A stretch of 16,965 nt of DNA from an uncultured Flavobacteriales bacterium (GCA_903899795.1 CAIUKX010000205.1:1-16965), one strand, 5' to 3'. Counted from the first letter of the stretch, positions 8,744 through 16,002 are shown. The notes: generated by a model not told the origin, from the letters alone. Program-made: numbers and translations.

Positions 8744-9187
8744 ATGAATTGGTTTCAATCCACAAAAGAAAAGTTGAAAGAACAACTTCGAATAGTCGCA
8801 ACAAATCCCGATAATTTCGAATTAAAATGGACTTTCACGACAAGCCGAATCCGGCTTTATTCGCTTGCTTTCATTGCTTTCATCGTATCAGGGATTGTCT
8901 TTTCACTTTTCATTTCATTTGGTATTTTTTCATCACAAAATGATACTGATTCAACCACTGAAAACCGGCAACAATTGGAACGACAATACGAACAAATTCA
9001 ATCACTCACAAAAAAAATAGAAGCTCAGGAAAACTATATTGAAAACATCAAAAAAGTCATTTCGGGTACTCTTCCGATTGACTCTGTAAATTCAGATCTT
9101 CCTGATCCCCAAAAAATCATTCAACCTCGTCTGAATTCACGCCCTACCGAAAATGAAAAAGCATTGAAAAAAGAAATGAAAAGATAA
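8744..9187 (+). CDS. Membrane-anchored coiled-coil protein; M23-peptidase-type N-terminal module without the peptidase
   Basis: This is a 147-residue protein starting at the ATG at 8744 (an in-frame TTG at 8729 would add five residues with no support). A cytoplasmic head (residues 1-37, with LRIVATNPDNFELKWTFT) is followed by one membrane helix (about 38-62) and a coiled coil (about 70-106, QQLERQYEQIQSLTKKIEAQ), then NIKKVISGTLPID and a charged linker ending EKALKKEMKR. From memory of the family, this order matches the N-terminal half of Bacteroidota M23 (LytM) cell-wall peptidases, which share a RLVxxNxDTFEEK-like head and an NIKKVLTGxIPI-like segment. Those proteins continue into a zinc peptidase domain, whereas here a TAA stops the frame where that domain should begin, and the downstream DNA is the antisense of the next gene. 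It is either a stand-alone module or a truncated gene. Confidence 0.7.
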   Translation: MNWFQSTKEKLKEQLRIVATNPDNFELKWTFTTSRIRLYSLAFIAFIVSGIVFSLFISFGIFSSQNDTDSTTENRQQLERQYEQIQSLTKKIEAQENYIENIKKVISGTLPIDSVNSDLPDPQKIIQPRLNSRPTENEKALKKEMKR

Positions 9188-9191
9188 TACT

Positions 9192-10079
9192 TTACAATTT
9201 TACAAACCGTATCATTTGATCGTTGCTCTTTACCGTATAAATTCCTTTACTTAGGTTTGCAACATTAATGGAATTATCTTCTGATAACGTATTCAATGAA
9301 AGTACAATTTCACCTAATTCATTTATGATCTGAACCGTTGTAAGCTCATCTTTCAGTTTTACATTTTTCAAATACAAAATATCGTTTGTAGGATTCGGAT
9401 AAACCTCAACTAATGCAATATCATTGTGTTCGTCAAGACCGGTTGTACCAGAATAGGTAAGGACAAGTTTTGGATGCAGAGCACTATTGGAATGATCACT
9501 TGATGAAAAAATCAGTCTTCGATAAGCTGTTTCTGTTTGGAGTTTAAACATAAATCCAAAATTCTGGGTAGGATTATCAATCATATCAATAACCATAGCA
9601 GTTATATCAATATCCAGATAATCTTCGTCGATAGCCGTACTTTGTTGAATACTTATCTGTCCAGTTGTTGAAGTACTAGGCTGATTATCCCAGGTTACTG
9701 TATTTTCATCCCAAGCTTGTACTATTTTTTCTAAAAATCCAGTATTTGATCCACTCATTGATGAATTTGTTCCGTTAGAACCCGATGGATTATGATATAA
9801 AGACAATTTTGCGCTGATCAAGGTCGCGCTAGGCGGCACACCTGTTAAATCAAATTCTATTAAGCCTCGACCCGTCGAAATTGCACCATTATTTGTCCAC
9901 GCTATAGCAGAGTAGTCATTCGAATTGCCAAAATTCTGGTTCGAATATCCGCAAGACACACAACTAGCAATCTCGGCATCTTTTCCATTAGCAGCATCCG
10001 GTTGCAGTGTTATAATTGTTTGTGAAAATGAAAATGGCATAAAAAGCGCCACAGAATACAAGCTAGTTATTTTTTTCAT
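9192..10079 (-). CDS. T9SS-secreted DNRLRE-domain protein
   Basis: This is a 295-residue exported protein. The start at 10079 is chosen because it begins a clear signal peptide (MKKITSLYSVALFMPFSFSQ); the frame is open to 10139, but that adds 20 residues before the signal. The mature part (about 21-205) has the DNRLRE/CBM96-like pattern: repeated polar beta strands with RGLIEFDLTGVPPSATLISA, KLSLYHNPSG, W-DENTVTWDNQP and a closing LHPKLVLTYSG. This beta-sandwich occurs in many extracellular proteins and is often linked to polysaccharide binding. The C-terminus (about 215-295: VEVYPNPTNDILYLKN, then LSKGIYTVKS and IRFVKL) is a type A T9SS sorting signal. It ends only 4 bases from the convergent gene at 9187. 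Its ligand is not evident. Confidence 0.85.
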   Translation of the reverse strand: MKKITSLYSVALFMPFSFSQTIITLQPDAANGKDAEIASCVSCGYSNQNFGNSNDYSAIAWTNNGAISTGRGLIEFDLTGVPPSATLISAKLSLYHNPSGSNGTNSSMSGSNTGFLEKIVQAWDENTVTWDNQPSTSTTGQISIQQSTAIDEDYLDIDITAMVIDMIDNPTQNFGFMFKLQTETAYRRLIFSSSDHSNSALHPKLVLTYSGTTGLDEHNDIALVEVYPNPTNDILYLKNVKLKDELTTVQIINELGEIVLSLNTLSEDNSINVANLSKGIYTVKSNDQMIRFVKL

Positions 10080-10166
10080 AAGAATTGATTTAGTACAGTT
10101 ATGTTTGGCGAAAGTAATACTTTTCATTAAACACCGCATTACAATGAAAAAAAATAATCTATTTCA

Positions 10167-10898
10167 TCACATCAAAAAATGAATTATCACATACTGAAGA
10201 GCTATGTTCAGTGGTAATAACCAGAGAACCCAATTGGTCGTATTTTGATTAAAATAAGAATCCGTGAGGTAATTATCAATCTTCAAGTGAAGTTTTGCGC
10301 TTGCCTCATCCCTTCTTCCTTCCGATATATCTTGTTTCAGTTCAATCACCATTTCAGGAATCGGTGTTTTGTTCAACATTTTTACAATTATTTTTTGCGC
10401 AAATCCTGGAAGGTTTTTGAAAACAGACTGAAGGATCAATCCAAAATCCATTACTTCCTTTAATTTCCCCTCTTTCGCTTCATCTGCATTCTGAATCACT
10501 TTTTCTGATTTCTCAATGATTACAGCGCAAATTTTCTGGAAGAATGGTGTCATTTTTTTGTAGACAACGCCAAACGCTTTGATAACGGCATACTTGTACG
10601 CTTTGGATGTCGCGAAAGATGTCGCGATAATCCCAATAATGAGTACAAGCAACAAGTATTTACCCAAAGAAGCATCACCCAAAAAAGCCAGACGAACAAT
10701 GGATTGTAAGATAAAAAAGACGTTAACTAAAGTAAACAAGCTTACAATTAAGGCAATTCTTCCAACTCCTTTTCCTCCAACTTTTTTCGCTTCACTGAAC
10801 AAATGTTTCGGATTTCGAAGCAGTAAAACAGTTTGATCTATGAGTTGTTGATTTTCAAAATCATTTTGAGCACTATTGAATCGGATTGGTTGTTCCAT
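10167..10898 (-). CDS. Unrecognised membrane protein (about three helices)
   Basis: This is a 243-residue protein that I do not recognise. The N-terminal 45 residues are polar (FENQQLIDQTVLLLRNPKHL). Two membrane helices follow, about 47-68 (RIALIVSLFTLVNVFFILQS) and 80-96 (KYLLLVLIIGIIATSFA). A long amphipathic, Lys-rich middle of about 120 residues contains FGLILQSVFKNLPGFAQKII, and a third helix ends the protein (about 219-241, VLWLLPLNIALQYVIIHFL). There is no signal peptide or catalytic motif. It lies between the DNRLRE gene and the divergent ATP synthase locus, separated from the latter by 156 bases. The context does not reveal a function. The ATG at 10898 is well placed and no competing start is evident. 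Confidence 0.75.
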   Translation of the reverse strand: MEQPIRFNSAQNDFENQQLIDQTVLLLRNPKHLFSEAKKVGGKGVGRIALIVSLFTLVNVFFILQSIVRLAFLGDASLGKYLLLVLIIGIIATSFATSKAYKYAVIKAFGVVYKKMTPFFQKICAVIIEKSEKVIQNADEAKEGKLKEVMDFGLILQSVFKNLPGFAQKIIVKMLNKTPIPEMVIELKQDISEGRRDEASAKLHLKIDNYLTDSYFNQNTTNWVLWLLPLNIALQYVIIHFLM

Positions 10899-11019
10899 GA
10901 CTATTTTTTAAATTGAAATTTCTAAAGGTATTGGATTAGTACGTTTTCGATCTAAACTGAAAATCAAATATATAAATTTTCGTTTTCCCTTCCAGTTCTC
11001 TCCAAGAATTATTTATTCT

Positions 11020-11027
11020 TACATTTG
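11020..11027 (+). promoter_or_regulatory. Candidate -7 box for the atpZ gene
   Basis: TACATTTG at 11020-11027 matches the Bacteroidota -7 consensus TAnnTTTG exactly. No clean TTG lies 19 bases upstream, so the -33 part is weak. A transcript from here would begin near 11033 and leave about 20 bases of leader before the ATG at 11055, which argues against the alternative TTG start at 11025 because that codon lies inside the box. Confidence 0.5.
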
Positions 11028-11054
11028 TCAAAAAGAGATTCTATTGCTCACCAG

Positions 11055-11294
11055 ATGACAGATCCAAAAGAAAATGTGAAACGAACCATGCCGAAGTATC
11101 TTCGCTTTACTTCTATGGGTATTCAAATGGGTGGAATTATTGCCTTTTTCGCATGGTTGGGAAACTATCTCGATGAGAAATATCATTCTGAAACACCTTG
11201 GTGGACAATAGGTTTGTGTTTATTTGGTGTAGCTGGTGCTTTGACAATTGTCATTCGCGATGTACTTAAAATGGTCAACGAAGATGAAAAGTAA
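11055..11294 (+). CDS. AtpZ/AtpI-family ATP synthase accessory protein
   Basis: This is a 79-residue membrane protein with two helices (about 20-37, MGIQMGGIIAFFAWLGNYLD, and 47-70, WWTIGLCLFGVAGALTIVIR) joined by a short loop with a conserved-looking DEKYHSETPWW stretch. Length and hairpin topology match the AtpZ/AtpI family, encoded upstream of atp operons and implicated in c-ring assembly or Mg/Ca transport. The ATG at 11055 is preferred over the TTG at 11025, which sits in the -7 box. The gene overlaps the next one by 11 bases, so the two are probably translationally coupled. Position just before atpB supports the call. Confidence 0.85.
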   Translation: MTDPKENVKRTMPKYLRFTSMGIQMGGIIAFFAWLGNYLDEKYHSETPWWTIGLCLFGVAGALTIVIRDVLKMVNEDEK

Positions 11295-11658
11295 AAAATA
11301 CGCCATTTCCTTTGTCACATTTGCTTTGTTGATCATGGCATTCGATGTTGTGATTTGCCAACTGGTATTTCCTGCTTTATCTATTCCTGCTTCATCATTG
11401 CTTAACGCTTTTATTTTTGTGCTTTTTTGCAGCGGAATTTTAATTATCGCTCCAGCCTTGGATAAGGATCCTGCAACGTTTGTGAATCGTTTTGTTTTAT
11501 TAACCTCTGTTCAAGTTATCTTCTTCCTCTTTTTCTTTGCTGTGATTATTTATGCCAAAGCAGTCAGTTCGAGACTTGTCATTTTTAATGCTTTGTCATT
11601 TTTTATCGCCTGCGTTTTCCTTCAATCGATACTACTGCTCAAGTGGAGTAAAAAATAA
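11284..11658 (+). CDS. Four-helix membrane protein in the ATP synthase locus
   Basis: This is a 124-residue, strongly hydrophobic protein starting at the ATG at 11284 (MKSKKYAISFVTFALLIMAF), within the last codons of the atpZ-type gene. About four membrane helices can be drawn: 6-28, 36-57, 68-90 and 96-118, with an APALDKDPATFVNR loop between the second and third. Size and topology resemble the classical AtpI (UncI) subunit, but I see no diagnostic motif. Genes of this kind between atpZ and atpB are common in Bacteroidota and may correspond to an uncharacterised DUF (possibly DUF6168; from memory, not checked). Its job is probably assembly or regulation of the Fo part. A frame open further upstream to 11248 is not used because it lies within atpZ. 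Confidence 0.7.
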   Translation: MKSKKYAISFVTFALLIMAFDVVICQLVFPALSIPASSLLNAFIFVLFCSGILIIAPALDKDPATFVNRFVLLTSVQVIFFLFFFAVIIYAKAVSSRLVIFNALSFFIACVFLQSILLLKWSKK

Positions 11659-11800
11659 GTATCTTCAGAAAAGCCTATTTTATCATTAAATCATCGCTAA
11701 AATTCAGGTGAAAAAAGCTTCTTTTTTATCACAATTACCATCATTACAGATGTCCTGCAATTTTAAAAAAAAGTAAAAAAGATTTTATGTTAATTTTTTC

Positions 11801-11830
11801 TTGTTGTTAAACAAAGATTCCTTACCTTTG
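11801..11830 (+). promoter_or_regulatory. Promoter of the atpBEFHAG operon
   Basis: The -33 element TTG (11801-11803), a 19-base spacer and TACCTTTG (11823-11830) match the Bacteroidota promoter consensus TTG-N19-TAnnTTTG exactly. It starts 39 bases before the atpB ATG, giving an expected transcription start around 11836. It is the clearest promoter in the window and implies that the six structural genes can be transcribed independently of atpZ. Confidence 0.78.
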
Positions 11831-11868
11831 CGCAAAATTTGAAGGCTTGCATTCGTAAAAAAAGTACA

Positions 11869-12978
11869 ATGAATTTAAAAAATGTATTAAAATCAATCGT
11901 CTTAACCTGCTTAGCTGTTTTTTCTTTGAACGTTTCATTTGCGAATGAAAAAAAGACTGAGGAAAACATGGAAGATGCCGAATTAGACATCATCCACCAC
12001 ATCAAAGATGCGCACGAATGGCACTTATGGGGTCCTGAACATGGCGGAACAACTATTTATCTTCCTGTAATTTTGATGGACGGTGGAATGAAAACATTTT
12101 CATCGGAAGAATTGTACGATGGTAATGAAGTTGAAGCTTTAGATGAAGATGGTCATGATCTTGGATTCAAATATGTTGCTAATACAGAATTAGGCTACGG
12201 GTTCATTCACGAGAAAATCTACAAGTTAAATGGCGAAGGAAAATTAAACTTCAGTAAAGAAGGTCATCCTGAAAATGCTCGTCCGTTTGACTTTTCTATC
12301 ACAAAAAATACTTTATCCTTGTTTTTCGGCGCAATCCTGATCATCATTCTTACAGTTACAGCTGCTTCTTTCTACAAGAAAAACGGCGCAGTTGCTCCGA
12401 AAGGATTGGCGAAATTCATTGAACCTCTAGTAGTTTTTGTTCGTGATGATGTTGCTAAAGCAAATATCCACGGAGGTAAACATGAAAAATACCTGCCTTA
12501 TTTATTAACGATCTTCTTTTTCATTTTCATCAACAACTTGATGGGATTGATTCCTATTCTACCTGGAGGAGCCAATTTAACAGGAAATATTAGTGTTACA
12601 ATCGTTTTGGCGGTTTTCACTTTATTGATTACTGTATTATCCGGAAACAAAAATTACTGGTCACATATTTTTGCTGCTCCTGGAGTTCCAATCGCTTTAT
12701 TGCCTATTATGATTCCAATTGAGTTAGTTGGTATTTTGACAAAACCATTTGCCTTGATGATTCGTTTGTTTGCAAACATGGCAGCTGGTCACATCATCGT
12801 ATTGGCATTAATCTCAATCATATTTGTGAACCAAAGCGCTTGGTGGGGATTCTTATCTGTTCCAATGGCTTTGTTTATTTCAGTGTTAGAGTTGTTGGTT
12901 TGTTTCTTACAAGCGTATCTGTTTGCAATGCTTTCAGCGTTGTTTATCGGTGCTGCTGTTGAAGAACACCATCATTAA
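11869..12978 (+). CDS. atpB: ATP synthase Fo subunit a
   Basis: This is a 369-residue subunit a, which forms the proton half-channels facing the c-ring. An N-terminal signal-like segment (MNLKNVLKSIVLTCLAVFSL) is followed by an unusually long extramembrane extension of roughly 120 residues, His- and Asp-rich (HHIKDAHEWHLWGPEHGG), seen in Bacteroidota subunit a but absent from the E. coli protein of about 270 residues. The membrane domain runs from about 150 to the end. The essential Arg is Arg299 in KPFALMIRLFANMAAGH, equivalent to E. coli Arg210. The protein ends EEHHH. The start at 11869 is chosen because the in-frame TTG at 11839 lies at the expected transcription start. It is followed by atpE after 26 bases. 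Confidence 0.95.
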   Translation: MNLKNVLKSIVLTCLAVFSLNVSFANEKKTEENMEDAELDIIHHIKDAHEWHLWGPEHGGTTIYLPVILMDGGMKTFSSEELYDGNEVEALDEDGHDLGFKYVANTELGYGFIHEKIYKLNGEGKLNFSKEGHPENARPFDFSITKNTLSLFFGAILIIILTVTAASFYKKNGAVAPKGLAKFIEPLVVFVRDDVAKANIHGGKHEKYLPYLLTIFFFIFINNLMGLIPILPGGANLTGNISVTIVLAVFTLLITVLSGNKNYWSHIFAAPGVPIALLPIMIPIELVGILTKPFALMIRLFANMAAGHIIVLALISIIFVNQSAWWGFLSVPMALFISVLELLVCFLQAYLFAMLSALFIGAAVEEHHH

Positions 12979-13004
12979 TTTGTAATTTTTTAATCTATAT
13001 AACA

Positions 13005-13226
13005 ATGAGTGCAATTTTCGGAATATCCGCAATTGGAGCAGGATTGGCAGTTTTAGGAGCTGGTCTTGGAATTGGAAGAATTGGTGGGTCTGCAATGGAT
13101 GCTATCGCTCGTAATCCAGAAGCTTCAGGTAAAATCACTTCTACTATGATTATTGCTGCTGCCTTGATCGAAGGTGTTGCTCTATTCGGGGTAGTTGTTG
13201 GTATGCTTGGTGCAGCTAAAGGGTAA
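13005..13226 (+). CDS. atpE: ATP synthase Fo subunit c
   Basis: This is a 73-residue hairpin of two membrane helices joined by the polar loop ARNPEASGK (Arg36, Asn37, Pro38). Helix 1 carries the glycine-rich packing motif GAGLGIG (Gly18, 20, 22, 24). Helix 2 carries the ion-binding Glu56 in LIEGVALFG. The Na+-type signature is absent: the residue equivalent to Gln32 of Ilyobacter is Ile23 and the Ser after the Glu is Gly57. That points to proton coupling, an inference from motifs. The protein is made in many copies per enzyme, so extra expression relative to its neighbours is expected; a hairpin just downstream may serve this. Confidence 0.97.
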   Translation: MSAIFGISAIGAGLAVLGAGLGIGRIGGSAMDAIARNPEASGKITSTMIIAAALIEGVALFGVVVGMLGAAKG

Positions 13227-13238
13227 TTACAAAATGAT

Positions 13239-13267
13239 TTTTGCTGCAACGGTTGGTTGCAGCAAAA
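13239..13267 (+). other. Hairpin between atpE and atpF
   Basis: TTTTGCTGCAAC (13239-13250) and GTTGCAGCAAAA (13256-13267) form a perfect 12-bp stem with a 5-base loop (GGTTG), 12 bases after the atpE stop. It is followed by TCTTTT rather than a long T-run, so it is a weak terminator at best. Its position between the high-copy c subunit gene and atpF suggests partial attenuation or a 3'-end stabiliser of the atpB-atpE part of the mRNA. The function is inference. Confidence 0.72.
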
Positions 13268-13308
13268 TCTTTTAAAAGAAAGTTAATAAAAATAAAATAT
13301 AGAATAAG

Positions 13309-13803
13309 ATGGATTTAATTTTACCGGAAACAGGGTTAATGTTTTGGACAGGGCTTGTCTTTGTTCTCCTATTATTTATCCTTACGAAGTTTGTTTGGAA
13401 ACCGATCTTAAATGCTGTTAATACACGTGAGCAAAGCATTACTGCTTCTTTGGAGTTAGCTGAGAAAACTAAAGCGGAAATGATGGCTTTGCAAACTCAA
13501 AACGAAAACTTGTTGAAAGAAGCAAGAGCGGAAAGAGATGCAATTGTTCGTGAAGCGAAAGAGTTATCGACTTCGATGATTGAAGAAGCAAAAACCACTG
13601 CAAAATTGGAAGCTGAAAAAATCATCACTTCGGCTCGTGAATCAATCAACAATGAGAAAATTGCTGCAATTGCCGAATTGAAAGTTCAAATCGCAGAATT
13701 CTCTATTTCTATTGCTGAGAAAGTAGTTCGTGAGGAATTAACATCAGATACCAAACAAACTGCATTGGCTGAAAAATTGGCTGCTGATTTCAAATTGAAT
13801 TAA
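13309..13803 (+). CDS. atpF: ATP synthase Fo subunit b
   Basis: This is a 164-residue peripheral-stalk subunit. One N-terminal membrane helix (about 10-28, LMFWTGLVFVLLLFILTKFV) is followed by a long charged alpha helix with a heptad-like pattern, rich in Glu, Lys and Ala (such as LLKEARAERDAIVREAKEL), which dimerises and binds the delta subunit at its C-terminus. Length and layout match bacterial b subunits. The start at 13309 places the usual short polar N-terminus before the membrane helix. A single b gene is visible, so a homodimer is expected. The gap to atpH is 9 bases. Confidence 0.96.
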   Translation: MDLILPETGLMFWTGLVFVLLLFILTKFVWKPILNAVNTREQSITASLELAEKTKAEMMALQTQNENLLKEARAERDAIVREAKELSTSMIEEAKTTAKLEAEKIITSARESINNEKIAAIAELKVQIAEFSISIAEKVVREELTSDTKQTALAEKLAADFKLN

Positions 13804-13812
13804 TAAGACGAG

Positions 13813-14352
13813 ATGAAAGGGAAAGGAACAAAAGTAGCGACACGCTATGCGACAGCACTCTTGGAATTAGCAATCGAGCAAAACAAAGTTGATCAAATAG
13901 CAGGTGATATGAATTACTTGTTGGAAGTCAATGATGAAACGCGTGATTTCCAATTGCTTTTGGATAGTCCGATCGTTAAGGCTGACAAAAAAATAGCTAT
14001 TTTCGGAGAGATTTTTGGTCAATTTGAAGATTTGACAATGTCATTTGTGAAATTGATCACTGAAAACGGTAGAGAAAATTACCTTCCCGGAATTGCTGAA
14101 ATGTTCGATGAACAAGTAAAAACTTACAAAGGAATCGTTCCTGTAACGTTGATCACTGCAACACAAATGGAGGAGTCTACGAAAAGAACGATTTTAGACA
14201 AAGTGGATAAAAATATTGAGGGACAATTGGAAGTAACCGAACTAATCGACGAATCGTTGATCGGTGGTTTCATTGTTCGAATGGGAGATACACAAATTGA
14301 TGCTTCGATAGCAAGTCAATTTAACAATTTAAAGCAACGTTTAACAAGATAA
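13813..14352 (+). CDS. atpH: ATP synthase F1 subunit delta (OSCP)
   Basis: This is a 179-residue delta subunit joining the b stalk to the top of the alpha/beta head. The N-terminal helical bundle begins VATRYATALLELAIEQNKVD, and the C-terminal part contains GGFIVRMGDTQIDASIASQF, the typical closing motif of the family. The length is normal (about 175-185). It starts at the ATG at 13813 and ends 37 bases before atpA, so it belongs to the operon. No unusual features were seen. Confidence 0.95.
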   Translation: MKGKGTKVATRYATALLELAIEQNKVDQIAGDMNYLLEVNDETRDFQLLLDSPIVKADKKIAIFGEIFGQFEDLTMSFVKLITENGRENYLPGIAEMFDEQVKTYKGIVPVTLITATQMEESTKRTILDKVDKNIEGQLEVTELIDESLIGGFIVRMGDTQIDASIASQFNNLKQRLTR

Positions 14353-14389
14353 TTTGGCAGAGCCAAAATCAGAGTAAAACTATACACAC

Positions 14390-15964
14390 ATGGCAGATGT
14401 AAAACCAGCAGAAGTTTCTGCAATTTTAAGAGAACAGTTATCAGGTTTCAGATCTGAGACAGAACTTCAAGAAGTAGGTACCGTTCTTTCAATAGGAGAT
14501 GGTATCGCTCGTATCTATGGACTTAAAGGAGTTCAATACGGAGAGTTGATTGAGTTTGACGGAGGTTTGCAAGCAATTGCTTTGAACCTTGAGGAAGACA
14601 ACGTAGGAGCGGTACTTTTGGGTCGTTCTTCTTTGGTAAACGAAGGGGATACAGCTAAGCGTCTTCGTCGTATTGCTTCTGTAAAAGTGGGTGATGGTCT
14701 AATTGGTCGTGTAATCGATACATTAGGAAATCCTATCGATGGTAAAGGTCCTGTAACAGGTGAGTTGTTTGAAATGCCGATTGAGCGTAAAGCGCCAGGG
14801 GTTATCTTCCGTCAGCCTGTAACTGAGCCTATGCAAACAGGGATCAAATCCATCGATGCGATGATTCCAATCGGACGTGGACAACGTGAGTTAATCATTG
14901 GTGACCGTCAAACAGGAAAAACAACGATCGCTGTTGATACAATTATCAACCAAAGAGAGTTTTACGATAGAGGTGAGCCTGTATTCTGTATCTATGTTGC
15001 AATCGGACAAAAAGGATCGACTGTTGCAGGGATTGTTAAGAAATTAGAAGATGCTGGTGCAATGGCTTATACAGTTGTTGTAGCTGCAAACGCTTCTGAC
15101 CCAGCAGCTATGCAGTTTTACGCTCCAATGACAGGTGCTGCTGTTGGTGAGTATTTCCGTGATTTAGGAAAACCTGCTTTGATCGTTTATGATGATTTAT
15201 CAAAACAAGCAGTTGCTTACCGTGAGGTATCATTATTGCTTCGTCGTCCTCCAGGTCGTGAGGCATACCCAGGTGACGTTTTCTACCTTCACTCACGTTT
15301 ATTAGAGCGTGCTGCGAAAGTAATTAACAGTGATGAGATTGCTGCAAAAATGAATGATTTGCCTGAATCTTTGAAAGGAAAAGTAAAAGGTGGTGGTTCT
15401 TTGACCGCACTTCCAATTATCGAAACACAAGCGGGTGACGTTTCTGCATATATTCCTACCAATGTAATTTCGATTACTGACGGTCAGATTTTCTTGGATA
15501 ATGACTTGTTCAACTCAGGTATACGTCCGGCGATCAACGTAGGTATCTCTGTATCACGTGTAGGAGGTAATGCTCAAATCAAATCGATGAAAAAAGTAGC
15601 AGGTACTTTGAAATTGGATCAAGCGCAATTCCGTGAATTGGAAGCGTTTGCAAAATTCGGTTCTGACTTGGATCAAGCTACAAAATCTGTTCTTGACAAA
15701 GGAGCACGTAACGTTGAAATCTTGAAACAAAGAGAGGGTGATCCGTATCCTGTAGAAAAACAAATTGCTATCATCTACGTTGGAACAAAAGGATTAATCC
15801 AAAGAGTTCCTGTTGAAAAAGTAAAAGAATTCGAAAAAGAATACTTGAACTATCTTGAGGCGAAACACAAAGATGTATTGGTTGCATTGAAAGCTGGAAA
15901 ATATACAGATGAGATCACTGATACATTAACGAAAGTAGCAAAAGAAATCGCAGATAAATATTGA
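14390..15964 (+). CDS. atpA: ATP synthase F1 subunit alpha
   Basis: This is a 524-residue alpha subunit, the non-catalytic nucleotide-binding partner of beta in the F1 head. The Walker A motif GDRQTGKT is at residues 171-178, the usual Gln174 of alpha is present, and the arginine-finger Arg390 lies in VGISVSRVGGNAQ. Other signatures are VYDDLSKQAVAYREVSLLL and PPGREAYPGDVFYLHSRLLE, which is the standard family signature block. It ends with TGA at 15962-15964, with the C-terminal domain complete. The gene is intact, in contrast to the next gene. Between atpA and atpG lies the palindromic element at 15973. Confidence 0.98.
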   Translation: MADVKPAEVSAILREQLSGFRSETELQEVGTVLSIGDGIARIYGLKGVQYGELIEFDGGLQAIALNLEEDNVGAVLLGRSSLVNEGDTAKRLRRIASVKVGDGLIGRVIDTLGNPIDGKGPVTGELFEMPIERKAPGVIFRQPVTEPMQTGIKSIDAMIPIGRGQRELIIGDRQTGKTTIAVDTIINQREFYDRGEPVFCIYVAIGQKGSTVAGIVKKLEDAGAMAYTVVVAANASDPAAMQFYAPMTGAAVGEYFRDLGKPALIVYDDLSKQAVAYREVSLLLRRPPGREAYPGDVFYLHSRLLERAAKVINSDEIAAKMNDLPESLKGKVKGGGSLTALPIIETQAGDVSAYIPTNVISITDGQIFLDNDLFNSGIRPAINVGISVSRVGGNAQIKSMKKVAGTLKLDQAQFRELEAFAKFGSDLDQATKSVLDKGARNVEILKQREGDPYPVEKQIAIIYVGTKGLIQRVPVEKVKEFEKEYLNYLEAKHKDVLVALKAGKYTDEITDTLTKVAKEIADKY

Positions 15965-15972
15965 TAAGTAAT

Positions 15973-16002
15973 GTACGGACAGGTCGCGACTTGTCCGTAC
16001 TA
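15973..16002 (+). repeat. REP-like palindromic element, copy 2, between atpA and atpG
   Basis: Positions 15973-16000 form a 28-base near-perfect palindrome (GTAC outer arms around a GGACAGG-TCGCGA-CTTGTCC core) with one G-T wobble. The core is the same as at 4327-4346 except that an A-T pair has become G-C (a compensatory change) and one G-C has become G-T. TACTA follows both copies (15998-16002 here). There is no T-run after it, so it is unlikely to terminate transcription in the operon, but the hairpin would sit 15 bases before the atpG start. Confidence 0.75.

Noticed and set aside
10080..10139. Twenty-codon upstream extension of the DNRLRE gene
   Set aside because: The extra residues precede the signal peptide and have no supporting start signals.
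11025..11054. TTG start ten codons before atpZ
   Set aside because: The TTG is part of the -7 box TACATTTG, so it would lie upstream of the transcript start.
11708..11732. Imperfect hairpin GTGAAAAAAG/CTTTTTTATCAC before the atpB promoter
   Set aside because: It is almost entirely A-T pairs with a two-base bulge and no T-run after it, so it is too weak to call a terminator.
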